DNA of 64,000 nucleotides, from positions 1,922,001-1,986,000 of the forward strand of contig NZ_CP019445.1 in assembly GCF_001975225.1 (NCBI RefSeq), in the 5' to 3' direction. The DNA is from Kosakonia cowanii JCM 10956 = DSM 18146 (GTDB lineage: Bacteria > Pseudomonadota > Gammaproteobacteria > Enterobacterales > Enterobacteriaceae). Below the pieces are notes generated by a model that saw only the letters and a program-made list of their open reading frames with translations, searched no databases and was not told where the DNA came from. The translations under genes and the position numbers were made by a program. Position 1 is the first letter of the stretch, and every line of letters begins with the position of its first letter. Shown piece after piece: positions 28,681 to 38,771 of the stretch.

Positions 28681-29721
28681 TCAGTTACCCCAGGTCATAT
28701 TCAGAACTCGCAGCCAGTTGCGCCAGGCAAGTTTCTCTGCCAACGACTGGCTGATGCCAGACGATGTCAGCAGGGCCATGAGTCGCGGTAGCCCCGTGAC
28801 ATCGCCCAACTCTTCCGGCAGGTCGATGCCGTCAAAGTCGGAGCCGAATGCTACACGATCCTCACCAAGTTTAGTAAGCAGATAGTCGATGTGTTGGAAA
28901 ATTTTGTGTAAAGGGGTGCGGGCGTCGCGCTTGCCGTCTTCGCGCAGGAAGGCGGTACCGAAGTTAACGCCCACCAGCCCGTCGCTGGCGGCAATCGCCT
29001 CCAGCTGAGCATCGGTGAGGTTGCGCGGCTGCGGACAGAGGGCGTGAGCATTGGAGTGGCTGGCGACTAACGGCGCATTGCTGAGGGCAGCGGTGTCCCA
29101 GAACGCCCGTTCATTCATATGCGAGAGGTCGATCAGAATCCGCCGTTGGTTGCAGGCGTGGATAAGCCGTTTGCCCGCCTCGCTCAGGCCTGGCCCGGTA
29201 TCCGGCGAACCGGGAAAGCGGCCGTTTACCCCTTCGCCAAACACATTCGGCAGGTTCCAGAACGGCCCAATACTGCGCACGCCACGAGCGACCAGCGCAT
29301 CAAGCGGCTCTAACTCTGCGTTGAGCGCGTCGGCACCTTCAATATGCAGTACCAGCGCAATGGTGCCATCTTGCAGGCACTGCGCAATCTCCTGCGCACT
29401 GTGGCAGACGCGCATTCTGCCCTCGGAGGCGTCGACCATACGGTAGAAGAGATCGATCTGCTGGTGGGTGATCTGGAGCGGATCGTGCAGCGCCTGCGCC
29501 GCATCGGGCGTGATGCCGCGCATCTCTGCGATATAACGCGCGGGAGGCACAAAGACGGCGAACAGCCCGCCGGCAAAACCGGCGCGCTGCATACGGGGAA
29601 AATCGAGATGGCCGCCGTTAAGGCCGCTGAAAACCTGTTCGACAGAGGTGTCTGGCTGCTCCATCCATAACCGCAGCAGCAGATCGTTATGACCATCAAA
29701 CACGGGGAGTTGCACCGCCAT
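28681..29721 (-). CDS. M19-family (renal-type) dipeptidase linked to the pqq operon
   Basis: A 346-aa zinc dipeptidase of the M19 family. The first metal ligands are in FDGHNDLL (~8-15), the bridging Glu in LHIEGADAL (~124-132), later His ligands in IDLSHMNE (~197-204) and [10 protein letters not shown], and the C-terminal Asp in FGSDFDGI. There is no signal peptide, so it should be cytoplasmic. It is co-directional with pqqA, 40 bp away, and begins right after the gor terminator. A role in releasing the Glu-Tyr dipeptide or recycling PqqA fragments is plausible but unproven. Other M19 enzymes act on D-amino acid dipeptides. Confidence 0.85.
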   Translation of the reverse strand: MAVQLPVFDGHNDLLLRLWMEQPDTSVEQVFSGLNGGHLDFPRMQRAGFAGGLFAVFVPPARYIAEMRGITPDAAQALHDPLQITHQQIDLFYRMVDASEGRMRVCHSAQEIAQCLQDGTIALVLHIEGADALNAELEPLDALVARGVRSIGPFWNLPNVFGEGVNGRFPGSPDTGPGLSEAGKRLIHACNQRRILIDLSHMNERAFWDTAALSNAPLVASHSNAHALCPQPRNLTDAQLEAIAASDGLVGVNFGTAFLREDGKRDARTPLHKIFQHIDYLLTKLGEDRVAFGSDFDGIDLPEELGDVTGLPRLMALLTSSGISQSLAEKLAWRNWLRVLNMTWGN

Positions 29722-29735
29722 CTTTAAACCTTGTG

Positions 29736-29766
29736 TAAAAGCAAAACTGGCCGCGGGGGCCAGTTT
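29736..29766 (-). terminator. gor terminator overlapping the dipeptidase leader
   Basis: On the minus strand a 9-bp stem AAACTGGCC/GGCCAGTTT with a 5-nt loop is followed by TTTTGCTTTT. It ends only ~15 nt before the dipeptidase start codon. Confidence 0.85.
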
Positions 29767-29776
29767 GCGTGGGGCA

Positions 29777-31129
29777 TTAACGCATGGTGACGAACTCTTC
29801 CGCCGCCGTTGGGTGGATGGCGACAGTGTTGTCGAAGTCCTTCTTGGTCGCGCCCATCTTCAGCGCCACGGCGAAGCCCTGCAACATCTCATCCATTCCG
29901 GATCCGATGCCGTGAATACCGACAATCTTCTCCTCTGGCCCGACGCAGACCAGCTTCATGCGGCACGGCTGGCGGTGAGAGGTGACGGCGGTATACATCG
30001 CGGTAAAGGAGGATTTATAGACCTTCACCTGGTCGTCGCCATACTGCTCGCGCGCCTGCGGTTCGGTTAAGCCAACGGTGCCGATTGGCGGGTGGCTGAA
30101 GACCACGGTCGGAATATTGCTGTAGTCCAGATGCTCGTCCGGCTTGTTATTAAACAGGCGCTCGGAGAGGCGGCGGCCAGCGGCCACGGCAACCGGCGTC
30201 AGCTCAACCGCGCCGGTGTTATCGCCCACCGCGTAGATGCCGGGAACGCTGGTATTCTGGAACTTATCCACTTCGATATAGCCCTTGTCGTTGGTTTTCA
30301 CACCGGTGGCGGCAAGGTTGAAGTTATCGGTTTCCGGTTCGCGGCCAATCGCCCAGATCAGGCAGTCAACGGTCTGCGAACGGCCATCTTCCAGCGTGAT
30401 CGTCAGGCTGCCGTCGCCATTTTTCATAACCGCAGTCGGCACCGCGTGGGTGTGCAGATTCGGGCCTTCTGCCGCCATCACTTCCACCAGCGTCTCGGTG
30501 ATCATCGGATCGAAGCTGCGCAGCGGCGCGTGTTTACGCACAAAGAGGTGCGTTTCGGCACCGAGGCCGTTGATCACGCCCGCTAGCTCAACGGCGATAT
30601 AGCCTGCGCCTACCACCGCCACGCGTTTCGGCAGCGCGGGCAGGGCGAAGAAGCCATCGGAATCAATGCCATATTCCGCGCCGGGAATCGACGGGTGGCT
30701 CGGACGACCGCCGGTAGCGATCAGGATATGGTCGGCGGTGATCGTCTCGCCGTTCACTTCCACGGTTTTGGCATCGACAAAGCGCGCAAAGCCGCGGATC
30801 ACATCCACATTATTTTTGCCCAGCACGTTGTCATAAGAGGTGTGAATACGGTCAATGTAGGCGCTGCGGCTGGCGACCAGTTTGCCCCAGTCGAAGTGAT
30901 TCACCGTGGTGTCGAAACCGTAATCCGGGCCGTAGAGATGGATCGCTTCGGCGATTTGCGCCGCATGCCACATCACCTTTTTCGGCACGCAGCCGACGTT
31001 AACGCAGGTGCCGCCCAGCTCTTTAGCTTCGATCAGCGCGCATTTTTGACCATACATGGCGGCACGGTTGATCGAGGCGATACCGCCGCTGCCGCCACCG
31101 ATGGCGAGGTAGTCATAATGTTTGCTCAT
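29777..31129 (-). CDS. gor: Gor, glutathione reductase
   Basis: A 450-aa FAD-dependent pyridine nucleotide-disulfide oxidoreductase that regenerates GSH from GSSG with NADPH. The redox pair is in [14 protein letters not shown] (~39-52). The FAD motif GGGSGGIAS is at ~11, the NADPH motif [12 protein letters not shown] at ~174, and the C-terminal active-site His in [11 protein letters not shown]. The ATG at 31129 gives the E. coli length; an upstream in-frame extension is not family-like. It is single-gene with its own terminator. Confidence 0.97.
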   Translation of the reverse strand: MSKHYDYLAIGGGSGGIASINRAAMYGQKCALIEAKELGGTCVNVGCVPKKVMWHAAQIAEAIHLYGPDYGFDTTVNHFDWGKLVASRSAYIDRIHTSYDNVLGKNNVDVIRGFARFVDAKTVEVNGETITADHILIATGGRPSHPSIPGAEYGIDSDGFFALPALPKRVAVVGAGYIAVELAGVINGLGAETHLFVRKHAPLRSFDPMITETLVEVMAAEGPNLHTHAVPTAVMKNGDGSLTITLEDGRSQTVDCLIWAIGREPETDNFNLAATGVKTNDKGYIEVDKFQNTSVPGIYAVGDNTGAVELTPVAVAAGRRLSERLFNNKPDEHLDYSNIPTVVFSHPPIGTVGLTEPQAREQYGDDQVKVYKSSFTAMYTAVTSHRQPCRMKLVCVGPEEKIVGIHGIGSGMDEMLQGFAVALKMGATKKDFDNTVAIHPTAAEEFVTMR

Positions 31130-31213
31130 GGTCGTTTCCTTAATCCTGAACGAAGTCGACAGTCGTGGCGCGATTGTAACGCGCCGGGCGTAATGCGCCA
31201 CCGATGGCTGCGA

Positions 31214-32056
31214 TTACTCTGGTACTACCTGGTTTACCAGCGTATGGCCTGTACCGGCCGGGACCAGTTTCTTGTGCAGCCACGGCAGCACGTTGTTCAT
31301 TTGCGCTTCGAGTTTCCACGGCGGGTTAATCACGATCATGCCGGAGGCGGTCATGCCGCGTTGATCGCTGTCCGGGCGCACGCCCAGCTCGATTTGCAGG
31401 ATGTTGCGAATGCCGGTCGCTTCCAGATCGCGCAGCATGCGTTTGATCTGCTGGCGCATTACAACCGGATACCAGAGGGCGTACACGCCGGTGGCGAAAC
31501 GTTTGTGGCCTTCGCTGATACCGCTTACCACTGCCTGGTAGTCGGTTTTGATCTCATACGGCGGGTCGATCAGGATCAGACCACGGCGGGAGACCGGCGG
31601 CAGTTTGGCTTTTAACTGCTGGTAGCCGTCGGCGCGCGCCACGCGAGTGCGTTCATCTTTCTGGAACTCCTGGCGCAGCAGCGGGAAGTCGCTCGGATGC
31701 AGCTCGGTCAGCATCAATGTGTCCTGCTCGCGCAGCAGCTGGCGGGCGATCAGCGGTGAGCCTGGGTAGTAACGCAGCTGCTCGCCACGGTTAAAGTGAC
31801 GCACCACATTCATATAGGGTTCCAGCTCGGCGGGCAGATCGTCCTGCTGCCAGATGCGCGCAATCCCTTCCATATATTCACCGGTGCGCTCCGCATGCTC
31901 GCCGGAGAGCTGATAACGCCCCGCGCCGGCGTGGGTGTCGAGATAGAGAAACGGTTTCTCTTTTTCTTTCAGCGCTTCGATGATCAGGCTCTGAACGGTG
32001 TGTTTGAGGACGTCGGCGTGGTTGCCCGCGTGGAAGCTGTGGCGATAACTGAGCAT
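31214..32056 (-). CDS. rlmJ: RlmJ, 23S rRNA adenine-N6 methyltransferase (A2030)
   Basis: A 280-aa SAM-dependent methyltransferase that makes m6A2030 in 23S rRNA. It starts at 32056 (MLSYRHSFHAGNHADVLKH), the conserved beginning of YhiR/RlmJ. The N6-adenine catalytic motif DPPYE (~164-168) and the SAM motif YLDTHAGAGRY (~38-48) are clear. Longer upstream reading adds 44 non-conserved residues. It is divergent from prlC across 180 bp. Confidence 0.96.
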   Translation of the reverse strand: MLSYRHSFHAGNHADVLKHTVQSLIIEALKEKEKPFLYLDTHAGAGRYQLSGEHAERTGEYMEGIARIWQQDDLPAELEPYMNVVRHFNRGEQLRYYPGSPLIARQLLREQDTLMLTELHPSDFPLLRQEFQKDERTRVARADGYQQLKAKLPPVSRRGLILIDPPYEIKTDYQAVVSGISEGHKRFATGVYALWYPVVMRQQIKRMLRDLEATGIRNILQIELGVRPDSDQRGMTASGMIVINPPWKLEAQMNNVLPWLHKKLVPAGTGHTLVNQVVPE

Positions 32057-32236
32057 AGCGTTGGAGATTCCAGAAATTAAACGAGATTTCGCACAGTCTA
32101 TCGCAGATCGCGGCGGATTACCGCTCAACCCTCCGCTTATTGCAGCGATACCCGGCTTAAGCGCACCCTCCGGCATTGAAATCTCCATAAGTTAGCCCCA
32201 TGCTAATCAAACACCCTTTTCAACAGGACTGCGCAT

Positions 32237-34279
32237 ATGACCAACCCCCTTTTGACGCCTTTCGAGTTACCGCCGTTTTCCCACATTCGTCCTGAACATG
32301 TTGTCCCTGCGGTAACGAAAGCGCTGGACGACTGCCGGAACGCGGTTGAGAGCGTTGTCGCGCAGGGTGGCCCCTATACCTGGGCCAATCTTTGCCAGCC
32401 GCTGGCGGAAGTTGATGACCGCCTGGGTCGTCTCTTCTCTCCCGTCAGCCACCTGAATTCCGTAAAAAACAGCCCGGAACTGCGTGAAGCTTACGAACAG
32501 ACCCTGCCGCTGCTCTCTGAGTACAGCACCTGGGTCGGCCAGCATGAAGGGCTCTATAACGCCTATCGCGATCTGCGCGACGGCGACCACTACGCTGAAC
32601 TGAGCGTTGCCGAGAAAAAGTCGGTCGATAACGCCCTTCGTGACTTCAAACTGTCGGGCATCGGCCTGCCGAAAGAGACGCAGAAACGCTATGGCGAAAT
32701 CGCCGCGCGCCTCTCTGAGCTGGGCAACCTCTATAGCAACAATGTGCTCGACGCCACCATGGGCTGGAGCAAGCTGGTTACTGACGAATCTGAACTCTCC
32801 GGCATGCCGGAAAGCGCCTTAGCGGCGGCGAAAGCGCAGGCAGAAGCCAAAGAGCAAGAGGGCTATCTGTTAACCCTCGATATTCCGAGCTACCTGCCGG
32901 TGATGACCTACTGCGACAACCAGGCGCTGCGCGAAGAGATGTACCGCGCGTACAGCACCCGCGCCTCCGATCAGGGGCCGAACGCGGGTAAATGGGATAA
33001 CAGCCCGGTGATGGCAGAGATCCTCGCCCTGCGTCACGAACTGGCGCAGCTGCTTGGCTTTGAGAGCTATGCGGATAAATCACTGGCGACCAAAATGGCG
33101 GAAAACCCGGCGCAGGTGCTGGAGTTCTTAACCGATCTGGCGAAACGCGCGCGCCCGCAGGGCGAAAAAGAGTTGGCGCAGCTGCGTGCTTTTGCGAAAG
33201 CGGAGTTTGGCGTCGACGATCTGCAACCGTGGGATATCGCCTACTACAGCGAAAAACAGAAGCAGCACCTCTACAGCATCAGCGATGAGCAACTGCGCCC
33301 TTACTTCCCGGAAAACCGCGCCGTTAACGGCCTGTTCGAAGTGGTAAAACGCATTTACGGCATTACCGCTAAAGAGCGTACCGATGTCGATGTCTGGCAC
33401 CCGGAAGTGCGCTTCTTCGAACTGTATGACGAAAACAACGAGCTGCGCGGCAGCTTCTACCTCGATCTCTATGCCCGCGAGCACAAACGCGGCGGGGCGT
33501 GGATGGATGATTGCGTCGGCCAGATGCGCCGCGCTGATGGCACGCTGCAAAAGCCGGTCGCCTATCTCACCTGTAACTTTAACCGCCCGGTGAGCGGCAA
33601 ACCGGCGCTCTTCACCCATGATGAAGTGATCACCCTGTTCCATGAGTTTGGTCACGGCCTGCACCATATGCTGACGCGGGTTGAAACCGCAGGCGTTGCG
33701 GGCATCAGCGGTGTGCCGTGGGATGCGGTTGAGCTGCCGAGCCAGTTTATGGAGAACTGGTGCTGGGAGCCGGAGGCGCTGGCGTTTATCTCCGGTCACT
33801 TTGAGACCGGCGAGCCGCTGCCGCAGGAGTTGCTGGATAAAATGCTGGCGGCGAAAAACTACCAGGCGGCGATGTTTATCCTGCGCCAGCTGGAGTTCGG
33901 CCTGTTCGACTTCCGTCTGCATGCGGAATTCAACCCGCAAGAGGGGGCGAAAATCCTCGAAACCCTGGCTGAGATCAAACGCCAGGTGGCGGTGATGCCT
34001 GGGCCGTCGTGGGGCCGTTTCCCGCACGCCTTCAGCCACATCTTCGCAGGCGGTTACGCCGCAGGTTACTACAGCTACCTGTGGGCCGATGTGCTGGCAG
34101 CGGATGCCTACTCCCGCTTTGAGGAGGAGGGGATTTTCAACCGCGAAACCGGGCAGTCATTCCTCGATAACATCCTGACGCGCGGCGGTTCAGAAGAGCC
34201 GATGGAGCTGTTCAAACGCTTCCGTGGCCGCGAGCCGCAGATTGACGCGATGCTTGAGCATTATGGTATCGAAGGCTAA
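32237..34279 (+). CDS. prlC: PrlC, oligopeptidase A
   Basis: A 680-aa cytoplasmic M3 metallopeptidase that degrades signal peptides and other short peptides. The zinc motif HEFGH is in LFHEFGHGLHHML (~468-480), with the third ligand Glu in the following helix (VELPSQFMENWCWE). Length equals the E. coli enzyme. It overproduces a heat-shock-linked two-gene operon with rsmJ in E. coli; here too rsmJ begins 3 bp after the stop. Confidence 0.97.
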   Translation: MTNPLLTPFELPPFSHIRPEHVVPAVTKALDDCRNAVESVVAQGGPYTWANLCQPLAEVDDRLGRLFSPVSHLNSVKNSPELREAYEQTLPLLSEYSTWVGQHEGLYNAYRDLRDGDHYAELSVAEKKSVDNALRDFKLSGIGLPKETQKRYGEIAARLSELGNLYSNNVLDATMGWSKLVTDESELSGMPESALAAAKAQAEAKEQEGYLLTLDIPSYLPVMTYCDNQALREEMYRAYSTRASDQGPNAGKWDNSPVMAEILALRHELAQLLGFESYADKSLATKMAENPAQVLEFLTDLAKRARPQGEKELAQLRAFAKAEFGVDDLQPWDIAYYSEKQKQHLYSISDEQLRPYFPENRAVNGLFEVVKRIYGITAKERTDVDVWHPEVRFFELYDENNELRGSFYLDLYAREHKRGGAWMDDCVGQMRRADGTLQKPVAYLTCNFNRPVSGKPALFTHDEVITLFHEFGHGLHHMLTRVETAGVAGISGVPWDAVELPSQFMENWCWEPEALAFISGHFETGEPLPQELLDKMLAAKNYQAAMFILRQLEFGLFDFRLHAEFNPQEGAKILETLAEIKRQVAVMPGPSWGRFPHAFSHIFAGGYAAGYYSYLWADVLAADAYSRFEEEGIFNRETGQSFLDNILTRGGSEEPMELFKRFRGREPQIDAMLEHYGIEG

Positions 34280-34282
34280 CAC

Positions 34283-35035
34283 TTGAAGATCTGCTTAGTG
34301 GATGAAACAGGCACCGGAGACGGTGCCTTATCCGATCTTATCGCCCGCTTTGGGCTGGAGCCGGATGACGACAACCTGATGGCGCTGGTTCGCACGCCAA
34401 CCCATCTTGAGCTGCGTAAACGCGATGAACCGAAACTCGGCGGTATCTTTGTCGATTTTGTCGCAGGCGCGATGGCGCACCGGCGCAAGTTTGGTGGTGG
34501 TCGCGGCGAAGCGGTGGCGAAAGCGGTCGGCATTAAAGGCAGCTATCTGCCGGAGGTAGTGGATGCGACTGCCGGGCTTGGGCGCGACGCCTTTGTGCTC
34601 GCTTCCGTTGGCTGCCGGGTGCGCATGCTGGAGCGCAACCCGGTGGTTGCCGCTCTGCTGGAGGATGGTCTGCAGCGCGGCTATGCAGATGCAGAAGTCG
34701 GCCCGTGGCTACGCGACCGGTTAACGCTTATTCACGCTTCAAGCCTTTCCGGGCTGGCGGATATTACCCCGCGCCCGCAGGTGGTCTATCTCGATCCGAT
34801 GTTTCCGCACAAGCAGAAAAGCGCGCTGGTGAAAAAGGAGATGCGGGTCTTTCAGTCGCTGGTTGGCCCGGATCTTGATGCTGATGGCTTACTGGAGCCT
34901 GCGCGTCAGTTAGCGATTAAACGCGTGGTGGTTAAACGGCCCGACTATGCGCCGCCGCTGGCAGGCGTCGCTACGCAATCTGCGGTGGTGACCAAAAGCC
35001 ACCGTTTCGATATCTACCCCGGCTCCGGGGAATAA
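34283..35035 (+). CDS. rsmJ: RsmJ, 16S rRNA guanine-N2 methyltransferase (G1516)
   Basis: A 250-aa SAM methyltransferase that makes m2G1516 of 16S rRNA. The start is TTG at 34283 ([16 protein letters not shown]), matching the E. coli N-terminus and placing it 3 bp after prlC. The SAM motif [17 protein letters not shown] (~92-108) and the catalytic [13 protein letters not shown] (~171-183) are intact. It is co-transcribed with prlC. Confidence 0.96.
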   Translation: MKICLVDETGTGDGALSDLIARFGLEPDDDNLMALVRTPTHLELRKRDEPKLGGIFVDFVAGAMAHRRKFGGGRGEAVAKAVGIKGSYLPEVVDATAGLGRDAFVLASVGCRVRMLERNPVVAALLEDGLQRGYADAEVGPWLRDRLTLIHASSLSGLADITPRPQVVYLDPMFPHKQKSALVKKEMRVFQSLVGPDLDADGLLEPARQLAIKRVVVKRPDYAPPLAGVATQSAVVTKSHRFDIYPGSGE

Positions 35036-35063
35036 AAAAGCCCGGTGGCGTTGCGCGCACCGG
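35033..35063 (-). terminator. Terminator between convergent rsmJ and uspA
   Basis: A CCCGGTG/CACCGGG stem. On the minus strand it is followed by six Us, so it mainly serves uspA. On the plus strand an A-run precedes it. Confidence 0.85.
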
Positions 35064-35100
35064 GCGGTATTCAGGCTACTGACGAAAGGTCAACGAACGA

Positions 35101-35538
35101 TTATTCGTCCTCTTCATCGCGCAGCGGGACAATCAGCATATCCACATGAACGGTGTTAATCAGCTGGCGCGCAGAGGACATCAGTTTGCTCCAGAAGTCC
35201 TGATGATGGCCGCACACCACCAAATCCATATCATATTTTTTGATCGCATCGACCAGCACCTGGCCCAGATCGCCGCTGCCGCTCAGGGTTTCGGTAATCG
35301 GATAGCCGGCGTTGGTGGAGAGCTCCGTCAGCGCATGGTGCGTTTCGTCGGAGATGCGCTTTTGCATATCGCCGAGGTTAACGTCGATAAGGCCGGTGTA
35401 GAGATCGGAGTAGTTCACATCGACATGAATCAGTGAAATCTTTGCGTTGTAAGGGCGCGCCATAGAGACGGCTTTATCAACCAGCAGCTTGCTTTCAGGG
35501 GAGAGATCGACGGCGATAAGGATGTGTTTGTAAGCCAT
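35101..35538 (-). CDS. uspA: UspA, universal stress protein A
   Basis: A 145-aa cytoplasmic universal stress protein, induced on growth arrest in E. coli. It begins [16 protein letters not shown] at 35538, the conserved start, with an AGGAGTAAC site upstream; the longer frame is not conserved. UspA of this subgroup does not bind ATP: the C-terminal G-2x-G-9x-G loop is replaced by [19 protein letters not shown], as in E. coli. It is divergent from uspB, and dtpB, which neighbours it in K-12, is missing. Confidence 0.97.
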   Translation of the reverse strand: MAYKHILIAVDLSPESKLLVDKAVSMARPYNAKISLIHVDVNYSDLYTGLIDVNLGDMQKRISDETHHALTELSTNAGYPITETLSGSGDLGQVLVDAIKKYDMDLVVCGHHQDFWSKLMSSARQLINTVHVDMLIVPLRDEEDE

Positions 35539-35991
35539 AATGTTACTCCTTCCATAAGTTGTCGATGGCCATCCGGGTGAAACCCTGATGGGGTTGCGCT
35601 GCGCTCGCATCCTGCGTTGTACGTGAGCGTTGCGCCCGACTTTTCAGGTCGCATTCAAAATGATTCCTACCTTATAACGCTCTAACAGCACCGTCAATCA
35701 ACCTGGATCACGATTCACTTACGTAATATTTACAGCGAGATGCAGGGATATGCGTTCGCTTGTGGCAAAAAAAGAGCGCTATCTCCTACACTATTAAGAA
35801 ACCGTACGGAAGAGAGAGACGGTGTCCCGAAGTTGTCCTGATGCTTTGCGCGAGGTCAACTACGGAACATCGCCTTCGTTGTGGTCCGTCCGGAGCCTTG
35901 GTTACACTCTTTGTTGTCTACCTTAGTGGGGTTTTCAGGAGCGTGAGCGCTGGAGTGAAACTCTGTGGGCTCTCGCCGGGGAGGGGATATG
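35539..35991. other. uspA-uspB intergenic region
   Basis: About 450 bp without a convincing gene. It carries the uspA promoter (AT-rich block near 35650-35700), a candidate sigma-S promoter for uspB and a roughly 190-nt uspB leader. A plus-strand open frame at 35760-36101 crosses this region but has no recognisable protein and overlaps uspB, so it is not called. Confidence 0.6.
35786..35792 (+). promoter_or_regulatory. Candidate sigma-S -10 element for uspB
   Basis: CTACACT followed by ATTAAG, resembling the sigma-S extended -10 CTATACT. uspB is sigma-S dependent in E. coli (known). The match is by eye and the leader would be about 200 nt. Confidence 0.35.
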
Positions 35992-36327
35992 GTGATCAGC
36001 ACTGTTGCGCTGTTTTGGGCTTTGTGTGTGGTGTGTGTAGTGAACATGGCGCGTTATTACTCATCGCTGCGCGCCCTGTTGGTGGTACTTCGCGGGTGTG
36101 ATCCCTTGCTGTATCAATATGTCGATGGCGGTGGGTTCTTTACCGCCCACGGTCAGCCGAGCAAGCAGATGCGGCTGGTGTGGTACATCTACGCTCAACG
36201 TTACCGCGATCACCATGACGATGAGTTTATCCGCCGCTGCGAGCGGGTGCGTCACCTGTTTATTTTGACCAGTTCGTTATGCGGGCTGGTGGTGCTGAGC
36301 CTGATTGGGCTGATGATTTGGCACTGA
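35992..36327 (+). CDS. uspB: UspB, universal stress protein B
   Basis: A 111-aa inner-membrane protein with two predicted TM helices: near the N-terminus ([17 protein letters not shown]) and C-terminus ([22 protein letters not shown]). A conserved cytoplasmic part lies between them ([19 protein letters not shown], then [17 protein letters not shown]). It is needed for ethanol resistance in stationary phase in E. coli (known). The GTG at 35992 gives the exact E. coli length and sits 5 nt after GAGGGG; the adjacent ATG at 35989 is a possible alternative adding one residue. Confidence 0.95.
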   Translation: MISTVALFWALCVVCVVNMARYYSSLRALLVVLRGCDPLLYQYVDGGGFFTAHGQPSKQMRLVWYIYAQRYRDHHDDEFIRRCERVRHLFILTSSLCGLVVLSLIGLMIWH

Positions 36328-36344
36328 GCGCTGTTTTGATAAAT

Positions 36345-36993
36345 GCCTGATGGCGCTGCGCTTATCAGGCCTACGGGTTACCGGAATGAGCTTTCCGCGT
36401 AGGCCGGATAAGGCGAAAGCCGCCATCCGGCAATGTGCACAGTTTCGGCAACTGCCTGATGGCGCTGCGCTTATCAGGCCTACGGGTTACCTGAATGAGC
36501 TTTCGGCGTAGGCCGGATAAGGCGTCAGCCGCCACCCGGCAATGTGCACAGTTTCGGCAACTGCCTGATGGCGCTACGCTTATCAGGCCTACGGGTTACC
36601 GGGCTGAGCTTTCCGCGTAGGCCGGATAAGGCGAAAGCCGCCATCCGGCAATCAGCACGGTTCCGGCAACTGCCTGATGGCGCTACGCTTATCAGGCCTA
36701 CGGGTTACCTGAATGAGCTTTCGGCGTAGGCCGGATAAGGCGAAAGCCGCCATCCGGCAATCAGCACGGTTCCGGCAACTGCCTGATGGCGCTGCGCTTA
36801 TCAGGCCTACGGGTGACCGGGCTGAGCTTTCGCGTAGGCCGGATAAGGCGCCAGCCGCCATCCGGCAATGTGCACGGTTTCAACAAATGCCTGATAGCGC
36901 TGCGCTTATCAGTTCTACGGGGACCGGGCTGAGCTTTCTCGTAGGCCGGATAAGGCGAAAGCCGCCATCCGGCAATGTGCACGGTTCCGGCAA
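36345..36993. repeat. BIME array: six tandem 109-bp units, each an inverted REP pair
   Basis: Units begin GCCTGATGGCGCT at 36345, 36454, 36563, 36672, 36781 and 36889, a period of 109 bp (108 for the fifth). Each holds one REP (GCCTGATGG...ATCAGGCCTACG), a ~20-nt spacer, the inverted REP (GTAGGCCGGATAAG...CCATCCGGCA) and a ~20-nt linker. That is 12 REPs in all between convergent uspB and pitA. Units differ at a few positions (GGTTACCGGAATGAG against CTGAATGAG or GGGCTGAG), and the sixth is most diverged. The even period points to tandem duplication of a whole BIME. Confidence 0.97.
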
Positions 36994-36994
36994 T

Positions 36995-37028
36995 AAAAAA
37001 ACGGGTCAGTTTCCTGACCCGTTTTTTG
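36995..37028. terminator. Terminator of pitA
   Basis: A 9-bp stem ACGGGTCAG/CTGACCCGT lies between an A-run and a T-run, 18 bp past the pitA stop. It can work in both directions. Confidence 0.92.
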
Positions 37029-37045
37029 TCTCTCTGAGGCTTAGG

Positions 37046-38542
37046 TTAAATAAGCTTCAGCGCAATCCAGTACAGACCGCCGGAGAGGATAATCGACGCC
37101 GGCAGCGTGAAGATCCAGGCCATCAGAATGTTGGTCACGGTTTTACGCTGCAGACCGCCGCCGTCGACAATCATCGTACCGGCTACGGACGAAGAGAGCA
37201 CGTGGGTGGTTGAGACCGGCATCCCGGTATAGCTCGCCAGACCAATCGACACCGCTGCGGTCATCTGCGCGGACATCCCCTGAGCGTAGGTCATGCCTTT
37301 CTTACCGATCTTCTCGCCGATGGTAGTGGCAACACGACGCCAGCCAATCATCGTCCCCAGACCCAGTGCCAGCGCGACCGCCATGATGATCCAGATTGGC
37401 GCGTACTCGATGGTGCTGAGCATATCGCCTTTCAGTTTCTTCAGCAGACGCTGATCGTCGGCACCGATCTCCGGCTGCTTCGCCACTTTATCCGTGATAT
37501 CGGAGAGGCAGAGCATAATCCGGCGCAGCTGTCCGCGCTGTTCCAGCGGGATCTGGTCGTAGTTTTCAATGCCGGTGAGCATCGCTTTCGCACGGTCCAG
37601 CGCAGTGATAGCGCGGCCCGCGTGGCAGTGAAACTCGCCAGGTTTAGTGGCTACTTCTTCCGGCGTTGGGATCAGCGGATCGACACCGGTCGCTTTTTGC
37701 AGCAGCGCCGGATGTTGCTGGAAGTAGGTTTCCACGTTGTTGACGGCGTCCCGCGTACGGGTGATGTCGTAACCGGAGGCGTTCATATTGACCACGAAGC
37801 CCGCCGGCGCGACGCCGATCAGCACCAGCATAATCAGGCCGATACCTTTCTGACCGTCGTTTGCCCCATGAGAGAAGCTGACGCCGATAGCAGAGAGGAT
37901 CAGTGCGATACGCGTCCAGAAAGGCGGCTTTTTCTTGCCGTCGATCTTCTCACGTTCCGCAGGCGTCATATGGATGCGCGCACGTTTTTTGGTGCTGCTC
38001 CAGTAGCGACGCAGCAGGAACACCAATCCACCGGCAAATACCAGGCCGACGATCGGTGAAACGATCAGCGAACCAAAGATATTCAGCACTTTCGGGATGT
38101 TCAGCGCGTCGACCACCGAAGTGCCGGTCATCAGTGCATTGGTTAAACCAATACCGATAATTGCGCCAATCAGGGTGTGAGAACTGGAAGCAGGCAGGCC
38201 CAGATACCAGGTGCCGAGGTTCCAGATAATGGCAGCCAGCAGCATGGAAAAGACCATCGCCAGGCCGTGTGCGGAGCTAACATTCAGCAACAGATCGGTT
38301 GGCAACATATGCACAATGGCATACGCAACGCTTAACCCACCCAGCAAAACGCCGAAGAAGTTAAACACTGCCGCCATCACAACCGCCAGCTGAGAACGCA
38401 TAGCGCGTGTATAAATCACGGTTGCAACGGCATTCGCTGTGTCGTGGAAGCCGTTAATGGCCTCGTAAAACAGAACAAAAACCAGTGCAAGCACGAGGAG
38501 TAGCCCGGTGTGGAGATCCAGGCCGGCAAACAAATGTACCAT
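37046..38542 (-). CDS. pitA: PitA, low-affinity metal-phosphate:H+ symporter
   Basis: A 498-aa inner-membrane phosphate transporter of the PiT family that imports metal-phosphate complexes, and zinc. Two inverted halves each carry a PiT signature: [18 protein letters not shown] (~31-48) and [20 protein letters not shown] (~224-243). A large hydrophilic loop (~260-370) separates them, typical of PitA. About ten TM helices are apparent. It is single-gene, convergent with uspB, and divergent from yhiN over ~230 bp. Confidence 0.97.
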   Translation of the reverse strand: MVHLFAGLDLHTGLLLVLALVFVLFYEAINGFHDTANAVATVIYTRAMRSQLAVVMAAVFNFFGVLLGGLSVAYAIVHMLPTDLLLNVSSAHGLAMVFSMLLAAIIWNLGTWYLGLPASSSHTLIGAIIGIGLTNALMTGTSVVDALNIPKVLNIFGSLIVSPIVGLVFAGGLVFLLRRYWSSTKKRARIHMTPAEREKIDGKKKPPFWTRIALILSAIGVSFSHGANDGQKGIGLIMLVLIGVAPAGFVVNMNASGYDITRTRDAVNNVETYFQQHPALLQKATGVDPLIPTPEEVATKPGEFHCHAGRAITALDRAKAMLTGIENYDQIPLEQRGQLRRIMLCLSDITDKVAKQPEIGADDQRLLKKLKGDMLSTIEYAPIWIIMAVALALGLGTMIGWRRVATTIGEKIGKKGMTYAQGMSAQMTAAVSIGLASYTGMPVSTTHVLSSSVAGTMIVDGGGLQRKTVTNILMAWIFTLPASIILSGGLYWIALKLI

Positions 38543-38771
38543 AGGTCGTTAAGCCATTTTGGGGACACGAACGCCGCGCATTATCAGGGACATTGGCGGT
38601 ATGGGCAAAGTGAAATATCGACTTTTTTTGACATCATCGCTTACATTCCGCTGAATTTTTAAAATTATCTTATAAATTTCAATGGCATGTTTCTTTTCTC
38701 ACCACACCGCGCTGGTGTGACCAGCCTGAACTCTTTACAATTCGCGACCAGGTAAGAGAGAGGGTGAAGAT

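Noticed and set aside
35760..36101. 113-codon plus-strand frame upstream of and overlapping uspB
   Set aside because: No recognisable protein, lies mostly in the uspB leader, and overlaps uspB in another frame.
36345..36993. CRISPR array
   Set aside because: Period is 109 bp, the whole unit repeats rather than only short direct repeats, and each unit is an inverted REP pair. No cas genes.
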